Of a stretch of 64,000 nt of DNA, positions 24,340-32,174 are shown piece by piece. How positions within the stretch are numbered: position 1 is the stretch's first letter; each line of letters starts with the position of its first letter. The stretch spans positions 372,001 to 436,000 of the forward strand of contig JAWKZV010000001.1 in assembly GCA_041395745.1 (NCBI GenBank). The letters are read 5' to 3'. A model generated the notes under the pieces. It did not search any database, had not been told where the DNA came from, and saw only the letters and a program-made list of their open reading frames with translations. This DNA comes from Porticoccus sp041395745 (GTDB taxonomy: Bacteria; Pseudomonadota; Gammaproteobacteria; Pseudomonadales; Porticoccaceae). The translations under genes and the position numbers were made by a program.

Positions 24340-24603
24340 GTTCAATGCTGCCAATCCATTGCGCGCAATTTTTCTAACTCCATCCATGCGGTCGGGTAGA
24401 GTGATTACCCAATCGCAGTCGCGCAGTTTTACTAGAGCTTGCTCAAGCGGCTCGCAAATTTCCATGGCTGCACAAAATGCACCGTATGCGTCATGGCACT
24501 GCATGAGCTTGTAATGGCCGTTGACCATTTCAAACATTCGGTGTTTTTCGTCATCGCTGCAACCAGCTCCGTACCAGTTTTCAAAAAGTTCTTTTTTGTT
24601 CAT
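24334..24603 (-). CDS. Cassette 4: reverse-oriented hypothetical protein
   Basis: 89 residues from the ATG at 24603, which has GGGGGG upstream; an earlier TTG at 24615 is less likely. It runs against the array direction and its stop codon TAA is the reverse complement of the TTA in the attC3 boundary. The protein is Cys-rich for its size (GCSDDE, MQCHD, ICEP, RDCDW) and has no family I recognise. Antiparallel genes in cassettes often carry their own promoter; toxin-antitoxin loci in arrays are one such group, but no partner is seen. Confidence 0.6.
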   Translation of the reverse strand: MNKKELFENWYGAGCSDDEKHRMFEMVNGHYKLMQCHDAYGAFCAAMEICEPLEQALVKLRDCDWVITLPDRMDGVRKIARNGLAALNT

Positions 24604-24644
24604 TTTGCCCCCCAACTATCAAGCAATTCTTTACAGCTCAAAAC

Positions 24645-24660
24645 ACATAACAAGCGACTG
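24645..24660 (+). repeat. Left half of attC4, interrupted by an IS
   Basis: ACATAAC (24645-24651) followed by AAGCGACT is the left half of an attC; its core complements the cassette 4 start TTATGTG. The right half is probably at 25803-25813 (AGTCGTTGGAT), beyond the insertion. Confidence 0.6.
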
Positions 24661-24661
24661 T

Positions 24662-25789
24662 GGTTCAAGCGGTAGCTAATTTCTTTTAATAAGCCCATTC
24701 CTTACCATCCCTCACCATGGCATTGAGAATGGTCAAAAACTTTCTCATCGCGGCAGTCAGTGCCACTTTTTTATGTTTTCCCTGTTTCACCAAGTGGCGA
24801 TAAAAACCTCCAACGATCGGATTGCATCGGGTGGCACTGAGGGTGGCCATATACAATGTCGTGCGGACACTGTGACGACCTCCCAGTATCCGCCGCTTGC
24901 CTTTCGACTTGCCACTGTCCCGATTGATCGGTGCTAACCCAGCCAGCGATGCTATCTGTTTATGGTTTAGTGTCCCAAGTTCCGGCATCTCGCTGAGCAA
25001 TGTCCAGATCAAGGTATTGCCCACACCTGGAACTGTGGCTAAAAGTAGCTTACGTTCCTGCCACGCTGCTTCTTGTTGCACGGCTTCATTCAACTGCTGC
25101 TCCACCCATTCAATGTCTGTATTCAACACGTTTACCAGGTGGTGGTAGGAGCGCTCCAGTGCTTTCCCCGCGAGCTTCACACGGTTCAGCTCTTTGGTAC
25201 GCATCTCGATCAACTGCCGGCGGCGTACAACCAAGTCTTTGATCAGCTGTAGGTTTTTGCTCTTTTTCTGGGTCAAACGAGGCTGCATCACTGCGGCAAA
25301 CCGGGCAATGATCTGGGCATCCAGCTTATCGGTTTTGGCCAATTGATCGGCGGCTCGGGCAAATTGACGAACCAATACCGGTCGGACAATCGCAACGGGG
25401 ATTCCCTTATCGAAAGCGGCACAGGCAAAGGCCATTTCATAGCGCCCGGTGGCCTCCATGACCACCCGGTTGAGTTTGTAGCGACACAGGATTTTCAATG
25501 CTTCGCGTATACCCGTCTCAGTATTATCAACAGTAAAGTGCCGGTTACGCTCCCAGATAAAAATATCGAGTTGGAATTTCCCAACATCAACCCCCACATT
25601 CACACCCGTCTTCTCTTTTTTATTTGTCATGGTATCCCTTACTTGCTAGATTCGGGCTTGAAGCCCATTCGACTGTTCGAGTTCAAATCGGGTCGGAGAA
25701 GCGTCCCAGCTTGTTAACGGTATCAAGTACCTGGCATGCAACGGACTACTTCTCCGGTAACTAGTTGCACCTAGCTACGGGCTTCAACC
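24662..25789. mobile_element. IS1111-type (IS110 family) insertion in an attC site
   Basis: The element contains one DEDD-type transposase. Subterminal inverted repeats lie at 24662-24678 and 25772-25789: GGTTCAAGC-GGTAGCTA against GGTTGAAGCCCGTAGCTA (reverse complement of the right end), 15 matches with one gap. There is no target duplication, as is normal for IS110. About 140 bp of non-coding DNA lies between the transposase start and the right repeat. IS1111-attC elements are known to prefer cassette attC sites, which fits this position. True ends probably reach a few bases past the repeats. Confidence 0.78.
24686..25630 (-). CDS. IS110/IS1111-family transposase
   Basis: 314 residues with an N-terminal DEDD/RuvC-like domain (VGVDVGKFQLDIFIWE, MEATGRYEMAFA, KTDKLDAQIIARF) and a C-terminal transposase_20 domain (ATVPGVGNTLIWTLLSEMPELG, LAGLAPINRDSGKSKGKR). 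All the acidic residues of the DEDD site are visible, so it could be active. The strand is opposite to the integron cassettes' usual direction. Complete, no frameshift. Confidence 0.92.
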   Translation of the reverse strand: MTNKKEKTGVNVGVDVGKFQLDIFIWERNRHFTVDNTETGIREALKILCRYKLNRVVMEATGRYEMAFACAAFDKGIPVAIVRPVLVRQFARAADQLAKTDKLDAQIIARFAAVMQPRLTQKKSKNLQLIKDLVVRRRQLIEMRTKELNRVKLAGKALERSYHHLVNVLNTDIEWVEQQLNEAVQQEAAWQERKLLLATVPGVGNTLIWTLLSEMPELGTLNHKQIASLAGLAPINRDSGKSKGKRRILGGRHSVRTTLYMATLSATRCNPIVGGFYRHLVKQGKHKKVALTAAMRKFLTILNAMVRDGKEWAY

Positions 25790-25899
25790 TATCTCATCAG
25801 GGAGTCGTTGGATATGGATATTTCACCAGGATATTTGGGGTCAGAGTAAAAACACAAATACCATGTTCTGTGCGAGGATTCGACCGACTCCCTTCTATC

Positions 25900-26643
25900 T
25901 CAGATCTTCACGCAGGTGAAGATGGCGTTTCCAGAGGCCTTGTCCCAGGGGATGATTTTTTCGTAATCATGTTCAAATAGCTGAACCTCAAAGTAAGGTT
26001 GCAGGATGGCTTGCAGCTCCTCAAAACTCACCGCGACCATGGCGTGTTCATCGTCCCAAACCTGGGTTTCTCCCAGCGTTGTTTTCTCTATGCGGAGTTT
26101 TAGCGACTGCTTTTCCCCTGAACCACAGTAGTTCCAGCCAGAGCTGAACGAGAAGAGGCTGTCATTTTCCTGGGCGGTGTGTCTAGCAAACAAACGGTTG
26201 TCAATTTTGTTTTTATCGACTGCGTTGAAACAGAAGACGCCATCGGTTTTTAATGCGCTGTGCACACTGAGGATACATTCTTTCAACTTTTCTACCCCAT
26301 TGTTGTAATGAATGGAATAGAGAAAGCAGGTGATCAGGTCCAGTGGTTCATTCACCTGGAAATTACACATGTCCTGCAAGGTAAATCGTGCTTCCGGGCA
26401 TCGAACAGCGGCTCTTTCCAGCATGGGTTGATTGATGTCGAGTCCGCTACTGTGGTAGCCAAAATCAATGAAATGACGGATGTGAGGACCGGTGCCACAG
26501 GCCAAATCAAGATGTGTCTTACCACTGTTGCCGAGAATCTGGTTCAGCCTGTGAATACTGTGGCTTTGTGCCCGATAGTCGATATCGACACACATCAAAT
26601 CGTAATAGCCAGACAGGTCTGTATAGAGGGCGTTTGCGGACAT
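25900..26643 (-). CDS. Class I SAM-dependent methyltransferase
   Basis: 247 residues from the ATG at 26643 (MSANALYTDLSGYYDLMCVDID); a longer frame upstream adds a hydrophobic 45-residue leader without family similarity. The SAM-binding motif I is THLDLACGTGPHIRHF, with SGLDINQPM as motif II. C-terminal half includes a conserved Trp/Asp/Glu core. Likely small-molecule or protein methyltransferase; target unknown. It is between the IS and the fragment cluster and may have arrived with that accessory block. Confidence 0.75.
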   Translation of the reverse strand: MSANALYTDLSGYYDLMCVDIDYRAQSHSIHRLNQILGNSGKTHLDLACGTGPHIRHFIDFGYHSSGLDINQPMLERAAVRCPEARFTLQDMCNFQVNEPLDLITCFLYSIHYNNGVEKLKECILSVHSALKTDGVFCFNAVDKNKIDNRLFARHTAQENDSLFSFSSGWNYCGSGEKQSLKLRIEKTTLGETQVWDDEHAMVAVSFEELQAILQPYFEVQLFEHDYEKIIPWDKASGNAIFTCVKI

Positions 26644-26845
26644 GTGGGCGGGCTGTATCAGCGAGAAGATCAGGGCCGCGCATAGTATGCCAATCAGCCG
26701 AATTTGCGAAGCAGATCGACGTTTGGGGAAAGGGCCAACAGATGTCTGAACGACTGTCGGCTCACTGGAAAGCTGCACTCACTTTGCTGCGGCGGCTGTG
26801 AAGGTTGCAATAAGCAATAAGTGGGGGTCAGATAACACATTTTTA

Positions 26846-27022
26846 ATGACAATTAGAATGGCGACAACTCAGGATGCCCTGGAGATCAAAAAGGTCTATT
26901 TCACCGCCTTTTCCCAAGGCGAGAGGGAACTCGTCTATAAGGTTGCCGATGGTGTTACAGAGGTTGTTAGAGGAATATTGTCTATTCATTTGCTAAAGCA
27001 GTTGCCAACAACATTGAGGTAA
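26846..27022 (+). pseudogene. Truncated GNAT acetyltransferase fragment
   Basis: The start MTIRMATTQDALEIKK and FTAFSQGERELVYKVA match the first 34 residues of the intact GNAT at 29496 (about half identical). After that the reading continues for 25 unrelated residues to a stop. The acetyl-CoA motif is missing, so this is a non-functional 5' fragment. Confidence 0.65.
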
Positions 27023-27062
27023 AATCTCAGGTCAGAACATTGCAAGATTGGATGGTGAAGAT

Positions 27063-27233
27063 ATGCACTATGAAGAAGTATTAGCTTTGCGCAAGGCCTG
27101 GGGTGATAAACCCTGTGATCATCCGGAATTTACGGATGAACATCTTTTTGGTTCCAAAACAGGTGATTATGTCTGTACACAGTGTGGTAAGTCGTTTCCC
27201 CATGTGCCGATGACCCGGTACGTAAAGAAGTAA
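27063..27233 (+). CDS. Short Cys/His-motif protein, paralogue of 35362 gene
   Basis: 56 residues from the ATG at 27063. The first 44 residues are nearly identical to those of the 123-residue protein at 35362 (ALRKAWGDKPCDHPEF, FGSKTGDYVCTQCGKSF), with the C18-x-H20...C38-x2-C41 layout suggesting a metal site. It lacks the C-terminal helical half. Either a functional short form or a truncated copy; its position among other remnants favours decay. Confidence 0.6.
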   Translation: MHYEEVLALRKAWGDKPCDHPEFTDEHLFGSKTGDYVCTQCGKSFPHVPMTRYVKK

Positions 27234-27349
27234 ACGATCGCTTGAGTGAGGCGGGATTGCTGGCCACCAACGACGCCCCGTGCGGTCAGGTGACCTCGAT
27301 ACCGCCTTAGGAGGTATCTCTCGGCTTCCTCACTTCACTAATCAGCCCC

Positions 27350-27572
27350 TTTTTAATCGTCACCGAATCATTCTTTGCACGCCTTAAAAGGGCAGGGCTT
27401 CACCTTCTCCCCAAACCATTTGCCCCGTACCTGTTAGCTGAACGGTCTCTCCCGAATCAAAAATCCATAATCAGTAGCCCTGCCCGTGGGTCCAGGACCG
27501 GCTTGTCTATGGTGTTGGTGTTGGTGTTGGTGTTGGTGTTGAAGAAGTTGTTGCCGGAATAGTCGGGGATGA
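27350..27572 (-). pseudogene. Remnant of a PNPOx-family gene
   Basis: The reverse strand matches the C-terminal part of the intact protein at 32149: IPDYSGNNFFN, then DPRAGLLIMDF and DSGETVQLTGTG. It has a +1 frameshift after MDF (TTTTT run), in-frame TAA and TGA stops replacing coding codons, and a five-fold hexanucleotide expansion coding Asn-Thr. The N-terminal two thirds are missing. Not functional. Confidence 0.75.
27511..27540. repeat. Tandem hexanucleotide repeat (GGTGTT)5
   Basis: Five exact copies of GGTGTT inside the PNPOx remnant. The intact relative has one copy at the matching place. On the coding strand it would read Asn-Thr repeats. Confidence 0.9.
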
Positions 27573-27658
27573 GGGTTAAGCGGGGCCAGATAACACGTTA
27601 GTTCCCTTTTTGAATCCGTTATTAGCCAGCGCTATTTCCGTATTAAATGAGTCAGCTA

Positions 27659-29323
27659 TCATTCCGCCATAATATCCAGCGCAACCGCTTCGGCGACCTT
27701 GATGCCATCAATGGCTGCGGACAGGATGCCTCCGGCATAACCTGCGCCCTCTCCGGCGGGGTATAAACCCGCTGTGTTGATACTGGCGAAACTATCATCG
27801 CGACGGATGCAGATGGGCGATGAAGTGCGGGTTTCGATGCCGGTCAGGATGGCGTCCTTCATGGCAAAGCCGTGGATCTGTTTGTCAAAAGCGGGGATGG
27901 CTTCGCGAATGGCTTCAATGGCAAATTCCGGCAGTGCCTGCCCCAGGTCGGTCAGGGTGATGCCGGGCTGGTAGGAGGGAACCACCTCGCCCAGTTCGGC
28001 AGACGGTTTGTCCTGCAGGAAGTCTCCCACCAGTTGTGCCGGGGCGTTGTAGTTTTCGCCGCCGAGCAAATAGGCTGTTTTCTCCAGCGCCCGCTGCAAA
28101 TCAATCCCGGCCAGCACGTGTTCCGGGTAATCCTTTTCGGGGTCGATGCCCACCACAATGGCGGAGTTGGCGTTGCGCTCGTTGCGCGAATATTGCGACA
28201 TGCCATTGGTGACCACGCCTCCTTCTTCCGAGGTGGAGGCGACCACGGTGCCCCCGGGACACATGCAGAAACTGTAGACGGAGCGGCCATTTTTGCAGTG
28301 GTGAACCAGCTTGTAGTCTGCCGCACCGAGAATAGGGTGGCCGGCGAATTTGCCAAAACGGGCCTTGTCGATGACCGACTGCGGGTGCTCAATCCGAAAG
28401 CCGACGGAGAAGGGCTTGGCTTCGATATAGACACCCTGATCCAGCAACATCTGGAAGCTGTCGCGGGCGCTGTGGCCGATGGCCAGGATGACGTGGTCGC
28501 TGTGCAGGGTTTCACCGCTGGCCAGGGTGACACCGGTGATCTTGCCCTGTTTGACGGAGTCCGAGGAGTCGCCTGCAGCTGTGTTATCAACCTGGCGGTG
28601 GATGGTTTCAACCTTGCAGTTGAAACGGATTTCGCCACCGAGCCGGATAATTTCGGCGCGCATGGTTTCCACCATTTTTACCAGCTTGAAGGTGCCGATA
28701 TGGGGCTTGCTGACGTAGAGAATTTCTTCCGGCGCGCCGGCTTTGACGAATTCTTCCAGTACCTTGCGGCCCAGAAAGCGCTTGTCTTTGACCTGGCTGT
28801 ATAACTTGCCGTCCGAGAAGGTGCCGGCGCCGCCTTCACCGTATTGCACATTGGATTCGGTATTCAGTTTGCGCTCGCGCCACAGCCCCCAGGTATCCTT
28901 GGTGCGCTGGCGCACATCCGGGCCCCGTTCCAGCACGATGGGTTTGAAGCCCATTTGCGCCAGCACCAGGGCGGCCAGAATGCCGCAGGGGCCAAAGCCG
29001 ATGATGATGGGCCGTTGCTGGTTGGCATTCGGGAAGTCCGGCTGGGCCTGGGCGACAAATTTGTAGCTGGTGTCCGGACTCGGCAGCACAAAGCCCTGGC
29101 CGCTGAATTTCTCCAGCAATTGTGCTTCCAATTCGCTACTCAGTTCGACATCCAGCAGGTAGATCAATTGGATATCGCTTTTCCTGCGGGCATCGTAACT
29201 GCGTTTGAAGACACTGAAGCCCATCAGATCGCCGGGCGCGATGGCCAGCCTGTTGACGATAGCGGCGCGAAGTTCGTCATCGCTGTGGTCCAGGGGCAAT
29301 TTGATGTCGCTGAGTCTTAACAT
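27659..29323 (-). CDS. NAD(P)/FAD-dependent oxidoreductase (COG2509 type)
   Basis: 554 residues. The FAD-binding Rossmann motif is IIIGFGPCGILAALVLAQMG, followed by VLERGPDVRQRTKDTWGLW, the conserved GGAGTFSDGKLYSQ and a Cys-rich FCMCPGGTV segment. The end has GLYPAGEGAGYAGGILSAA. The reaction is unknown; the family is annotated as a FAD-dependent dehydrogenase. It is a stand-alone gene, complete, with the GNAT at 29496 transcribed divergently. Confidence 0.85.
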   Translation of the reverse strand: MLRLSDIKLPLDHSDDELRAAIVNRLAIAPGDLMGFSVFKRSYDARRKSDIQLIYLLDVELSSELEAQLLEKFSGQGFVLPSPDTSYKFVAQAQPDFPNANQQRPIIIGFGPCGILAALVLAQMGFKPIVLERGPDVRQRTKDTWGLWRERKLNTESNVQYGEGGAGTFSDGKLYSQVKDKRFLGRKVLEEFVKAGAPEEILYVSKPHIGTFKLVKMVETMRAEIIRLGGEIRFNCKVETIHRQVDNTAAGDSSDSVKQGKITGVTLASGETLHSDHVILAIGHSARDSFQMLLDQGVYIEAKPFSVGFRIEHPQSVIDKARFGKFAGHPILGAADYKLVHHCKNGRSVYSFCMCPGGTVVASTSEEGGVVTNGMSQYSRNERNANSAIVVGIDPEKDYPEHVLAGIDLQRALEKTAYLLGGENYNAPAQLVGDFLQDKPSAELGEVVPSYQPGITLTDLGQALPEFAIEAIREAIPAFDKQIHGFAMKDAILTGIETRTSSPICIRRDDSFASINTAGLYPAGEGAGYAGGILSAAIDGIKVAEAVALDIMAE

Positions 29324-29495
29324 GGTTTGCTGCTTTGTCGGTGTTTCAGGGGTAGCGGACAGCCGGGAATAGCGGGAAACTCTGGCCAGGGTTCGCGCGG
29401 TTAACCGGGACGCGATTATAGCGAAGCGCGGCGAAAGCGTGTGCTAAAGATAGAGTGCCAGGTGACAGCCACTTATCCCGGTGCAAGGAAAAATC

Positions 29496-30026
29496 ATGCA
29501 GATTCGCAGGGCGACAGATCAGGATTCTGGAGAGATCAGACAGCTCTATTACACGGCGTTCCCTCAAGGCGAGAGCGGCATTGTTGCGCAGGTCGCGCTT
29601 GAACTGCTTTGCGGGAATACCACACCAGAAACAATCTCCCTGCTGGCTATTACTGATAACACAGTGGTCGGCCATGTGGCTTTTAGCCCGGTGGGTATTG
29701 ATCATCTTGGGGATTGCTCGGCGTATATTCTGGCGCCGCTGGCGGTGCATCCCGATTATCAGAAACGGGGCTTTGGCTCGGCGCTGATCAACTATGGTAT
29801 GCAGTTGTTGTCCGATTTGGGCGTCAATATCGTTTTTGTGTACGGCGACCCCGCGTATTACAGCAGGTTTGGATTCGCTGCCGAATTCGCCAGTGATTAC
29901 GTGCCGCCTTATCCACTTCAGTATCCCTTTGGCTGGCAGGCCATTGCCCTGAAAGACTTTGCTGTTGCGAGAACTCCAGAGTCGATAAGCTGTGTTGCAG
30001 CTTTGTGCGATCCGAAGTTATGGTAA
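29496..30026 (+). CDS. GNAT-family N-acetyltransferase
   Basis: 176 residues from the ATG at 29496, chosen because AAGGA lies upstream; a GTG at 29481 is weaker. Acetyl-CoA loop YILAPLAVHPDYQKRGFGSA, then INYGMQLLSDLG and FVYGDPAYYSRFGF, as in the YhbS-like branch. Intact counterpart of the fragment at 26846. Acetyl acceptor unknown. Confidence 0.85.
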   Translation: MQIRRATDQDSGEIRQLYYTAFPQGESGIVAQVALELLCGNTTPETISLLAITDNTVVGHVAFSPVGIDHLGDCSAYILAPLAVHPDYQKRGFGSALINYGMQLLSDLGVNIVFVYGDPAYYSRFGFAAEFASDYVPPYPLQYPFGWQAIALKDFAVARTPESISCVAALCDPKLW

Positions 30027-30126
30027 ACAACCAGCCAATCATCACACTCAACTGGCTCTCTAGAGTCTGTTGTGTATTTCCCTTCGATAACACCCGGCTG
30101 CTGATTTTGAACAAGGAGGTGATTTC

Positions 30127-30423
30127 ATGTACGCCGTGATATTCCGCGCCACTGTCGGCGAGCTGGATCAGGAGTATTCAGAAACCATTGAACGCATGAA
30201 AAGTCTGGCATTCGACAAGTACGGCTGCCTTGAGTTTTTTGCCTTGATGGACGGAGACAGGCGCGTCGCCATTTCCTACTGGAATTCGGAAGAAGACATC
30301 CGCAACTGGAAGCAGGACAGTGAGCATCTTGCGGCCCAGGCCCGCGGCAGAGAGAAGTGGTATTCGTCCTATTCGGTGCAGGTGGTCGAAGTCAAACGCC
30401 AATACAGTCACAACATGTCGTAG
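30127..30423 (+). CDS. Antibiotic biosynthesis monooxygenase (ABM) domain protein
   Basis: 98-residue single ABM domain (MYAVIFRATVGELDQEY, CLEFFALMDGDRRVAISYWNSEEDI). A very strong Shine-Dalgarno (AAGGAGGTGA) precedes the ATG, so translation should be efficient. This dimeric ferredoxin-like fold is found in heme-degrading and quinol monooxygenases; the reaction here is not clear. It follows the GNAT gene by 100 bp in the same direction. Confidence 0.82.
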   Translation: MYAVIFRATVGELDQEYSETIERMKSLAFDKYGCLEFFALMDGDRRVAISYWNSEEDIRNWKQDSEHLAAQARGREKWYSSYSVQVVEVKRQYSHNMS

Positions 30424-30485
30424 CGCCTGATGCCAGCGGTATTTTCGAAGAAGGTTGGCTCCCCCTTGTGACGTTGTAGACGCCG

Positions 30486-31709
30486 ATGGTGAGCAACTCC
30501 ATCCCCGTAATTAACAGAAATCCCATGCCTATGAACCATGACTATCAATATCAGACTCGTGAAGTCGAAAAGGACCCAGCCAAGGAGTTTCGCTTCGGGG
30601 AAGGGCGGATAAGCGGTTACCTGTCCCTCACGCTGGGGGGGCTCAGCCTGCTTGCCGTCCTCGCCTACCTGTATCCCTCCTATCTCACCACAACGGAACT
30701 GCGCAGGGCGTATGACGCGGTGCAATTGCAGCAGGTGCTGCGTTACGGCATGTATTTTTCCCTGCTGTTTGGTTTTCTGGCTGTGGTATTGAACAGGGGA
30801 CGGTATCGGATTCTCGGCCTTTCCGGCTCGGCCCTGACGATGGCCGCCTTTGCCCTGGGTGGCTACAGGATTCCCGTCGGCGCGGTGGAACCGAAAGCAC
30901 TTTCTCTTGGCGTCGATTGGCTGATCCTGGCATTTCTGGGTTCCGCCATCGTTTTCCTGTCACTTGAAAAGCTGTTTCCCAAGTACCGGGACCAGTTGAT
31001 CATGCGGCCGGAGTGGGATGTTGATCTGTTTTATTTCTGCTTCAACCACCTCGCCATTTCGGCCATTCTGATATTTGCCAACTACCATGCCAGTCATTTC
31101 AGTTGGGCTATTTCGCCGGGTGTTCAGGCGGCGGTTCAGTCTCTGCCCATTTTGCTACAGGTCGTCCTGATCGTGCTTTGCGCTGATTTTGTCCTCTACT
31201 GGGAGCACCGCGCCTATCATGAAATCAAGCTGTTATGGCCGGTGCATGCGGTACACCACTCGATAGAAAACCTGGACTGGCTGGCGGGATCGCGGGGACA
31301 TTTCATCCAGGTGTTTTCAGAGCGGGCCATGGTGATGGTTCCCTTGTATTTATTGGGGGCAGACCAGCAGGCATTGAATATCTATGTCACGGTGGCCGCA
31401 CTTCAGGCGATTCTGATTCACTGCAATCTCGGGTTCTCTTTTGGCCCGTTGAAGTATCTGTTTGTGACGCCGCAGTTTCACCATTGGCACCACAGTTCGG
31501 AGCAGCCCGCCATTGATACCAATTACTCCGCCCATACGGTCATTTTTGACCGTCTGTTCGGGACCTTTCACTTTCCCGGAGAACACTGGCCGGCGGAGTA
31601 TGGCACCACCGTTCCCCTGCCTAAATCGGTGGTGGGGCAGACGCTGTACCCCTTGCAGGCAAACCGGGAGCGTTGGCGGAACCGATCGCTGGGCAAACCG
31701 GTGGAGTAA
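30486..31709 (+). CDS. Sterol desaturase/fatty acid hydroxylase superfamily membrane protein
   Basis: About 407 residues with several TM helices. The di-iron histidine motifs are present: HRAYH, HAVHH (with SIENLDW after it) and FHHWHHSSEQ plus SAHT. It should hydroxylate or desaturate a lipid in the membrane. The start is uncertain: ATGs at 30486, 30525 and 30531 all lack a good Shine-Dalgarno. The N-terminal 150 residues with extra TM segments precede the catalytic domain. Substrate unknown. Confidence 0.82.
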   Translation: MVSNSIPVINRNPMPMNHDYQYQTREVEKDPAKEFRFGEGRISGYLSLTLGGLSLLAVLAYLYPSYLTTTELRRAYDAVQLQQVLRYGMYFSLLFGFLAVVLNRGRYRILGLSGSALTMAAFALGGYRIPVGAVEPKALSLGVDWLILAFLGSAIVFLSLEKLFPKYRDQLIMRPEWDVDLFYFCFNHLAISAILIFANYHASHFSWAISPGVQAAVQSLPILLQVVLIVLCADFVLYWEHRAYHEIKLLWPVHAVHHSIENLDWLAGSRGHFIQVFSERAMVMVPLYLLGADQQALNIYVTVAALQAILIHCNLGFSFGPLKYLFVTPQFHHWHHSSEQPAIDTNYSAHTVIFDRLFGTFHFPGEHWPAEYGTTVPLPKSVVGQTLYPLQANRERWRNRSLGKPVE

Positions 31710-31790
31710 TCCTTTTTCCGCAAGTGCCATTGGGTATATTTGCCGTTCATGGGCTAAGCTGAGTGTTATTCGATTCAGGAGGGAATGCCC

Positions 31791-32174
31791 ATGCAGCGGG
31801 CGGAAAAACTCAAATACCTCAGTATTGCTCTCTACGTTTTCGGTGCGGTCTTTATTGTGGGCATTCCGGCGATGATGATGTGGATCTGGCCTGCCGGCTG
31901 GTCCTGGGAACCGTCACAGCCCGAGTATGAACAGATGATCATGGGGGTTTATGCCACGCTGGGTGTGTTCCTGATCCGGGCGGCAAAAAATCCGCTGGCC
32001 CATGCCAGCCTGATCTGGTTTACGGTCTGGTCGAGCATCGTTCATGGCGGCGTCATGCTGGTTCAGGCGCTGGTCGACGAGACGGAACGCGCCAACCTGG
32101 CGGGTGATGTTCCCGCGCTGTTCCTGGTCGCCATTGTGCTCTGGTATCTCATGCCCACCAAGGCTGGGGACTAG
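31791..32174 (+). CDS. Small integral membrane protein (DUF6632-like)
   Basis: 127 residues from the ATG at 31791, which has AGGAGG 8 nt upstream; the ATG at 31785 is too close to it. Three or four TM helices (LYVFGAVFIVGIPAMMMWIW, VYATLGVFLIRAA, ALFLVAIVLWYLM). Function unknown. The last 26 bp overlap the 3' end of the convergent PNPOx gene. Confidence 0.72.
   Translation: MQRAEKLKYLSIALYVFGAVFIVGIPAMMMWIWPAGWSWEPSQPEYEQMIMGVYATLGVFLIRAAKNPLAHASLIWFTVWSSIVHGGVMLVQALVDETERANLAGDVPALFLVAIVLWYLMPTKAGD

Larger units (their letters stand above)
22755..25813 (+). other. Integron cassette array without integrase (CALIN)
   Basis: Four consecutive cassettes with recombination boundaries at GTTRRRY-type sites: 22755 (GTTAGGC), 23326 (GTTAGAA), 23828 (GTTAGCT), 24333 (GTTATGT). 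Each cassette's first bases are complementary to the core of its own attC (e.g. TTAGGCT with AGCCTAAC), as the integron model predicts for individual cassettes. GC content falls below the neighbours. No integrase gene is in the window. The last attC is split by an IS1111-type element. The left boundary has no complete attC; a right boundary partner for the fifth block was not found. Confidence 0.85.
26824..27596. repeat. Direct repeats bracketing a 0.75-kb remnant block
   Basis: GGGGTCAGATAACAC (26824-26838) and GGGGCCAGATAACAC (27582-27596) are 14 of 15 identical. They bound a segment holding three gene remnants or copies. A related GGGGTCAGAGTAAAAACAC is at 25838. Such GGGGTCAGA motifs are common near REP-type transposons. 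Confidence 0.55.

Noticed and set aside
25814..26900. A fifth integron cassette holding the methyltransferase
   Set aside because: No attC with a core complementary to TTGGATATG was found after the gene.
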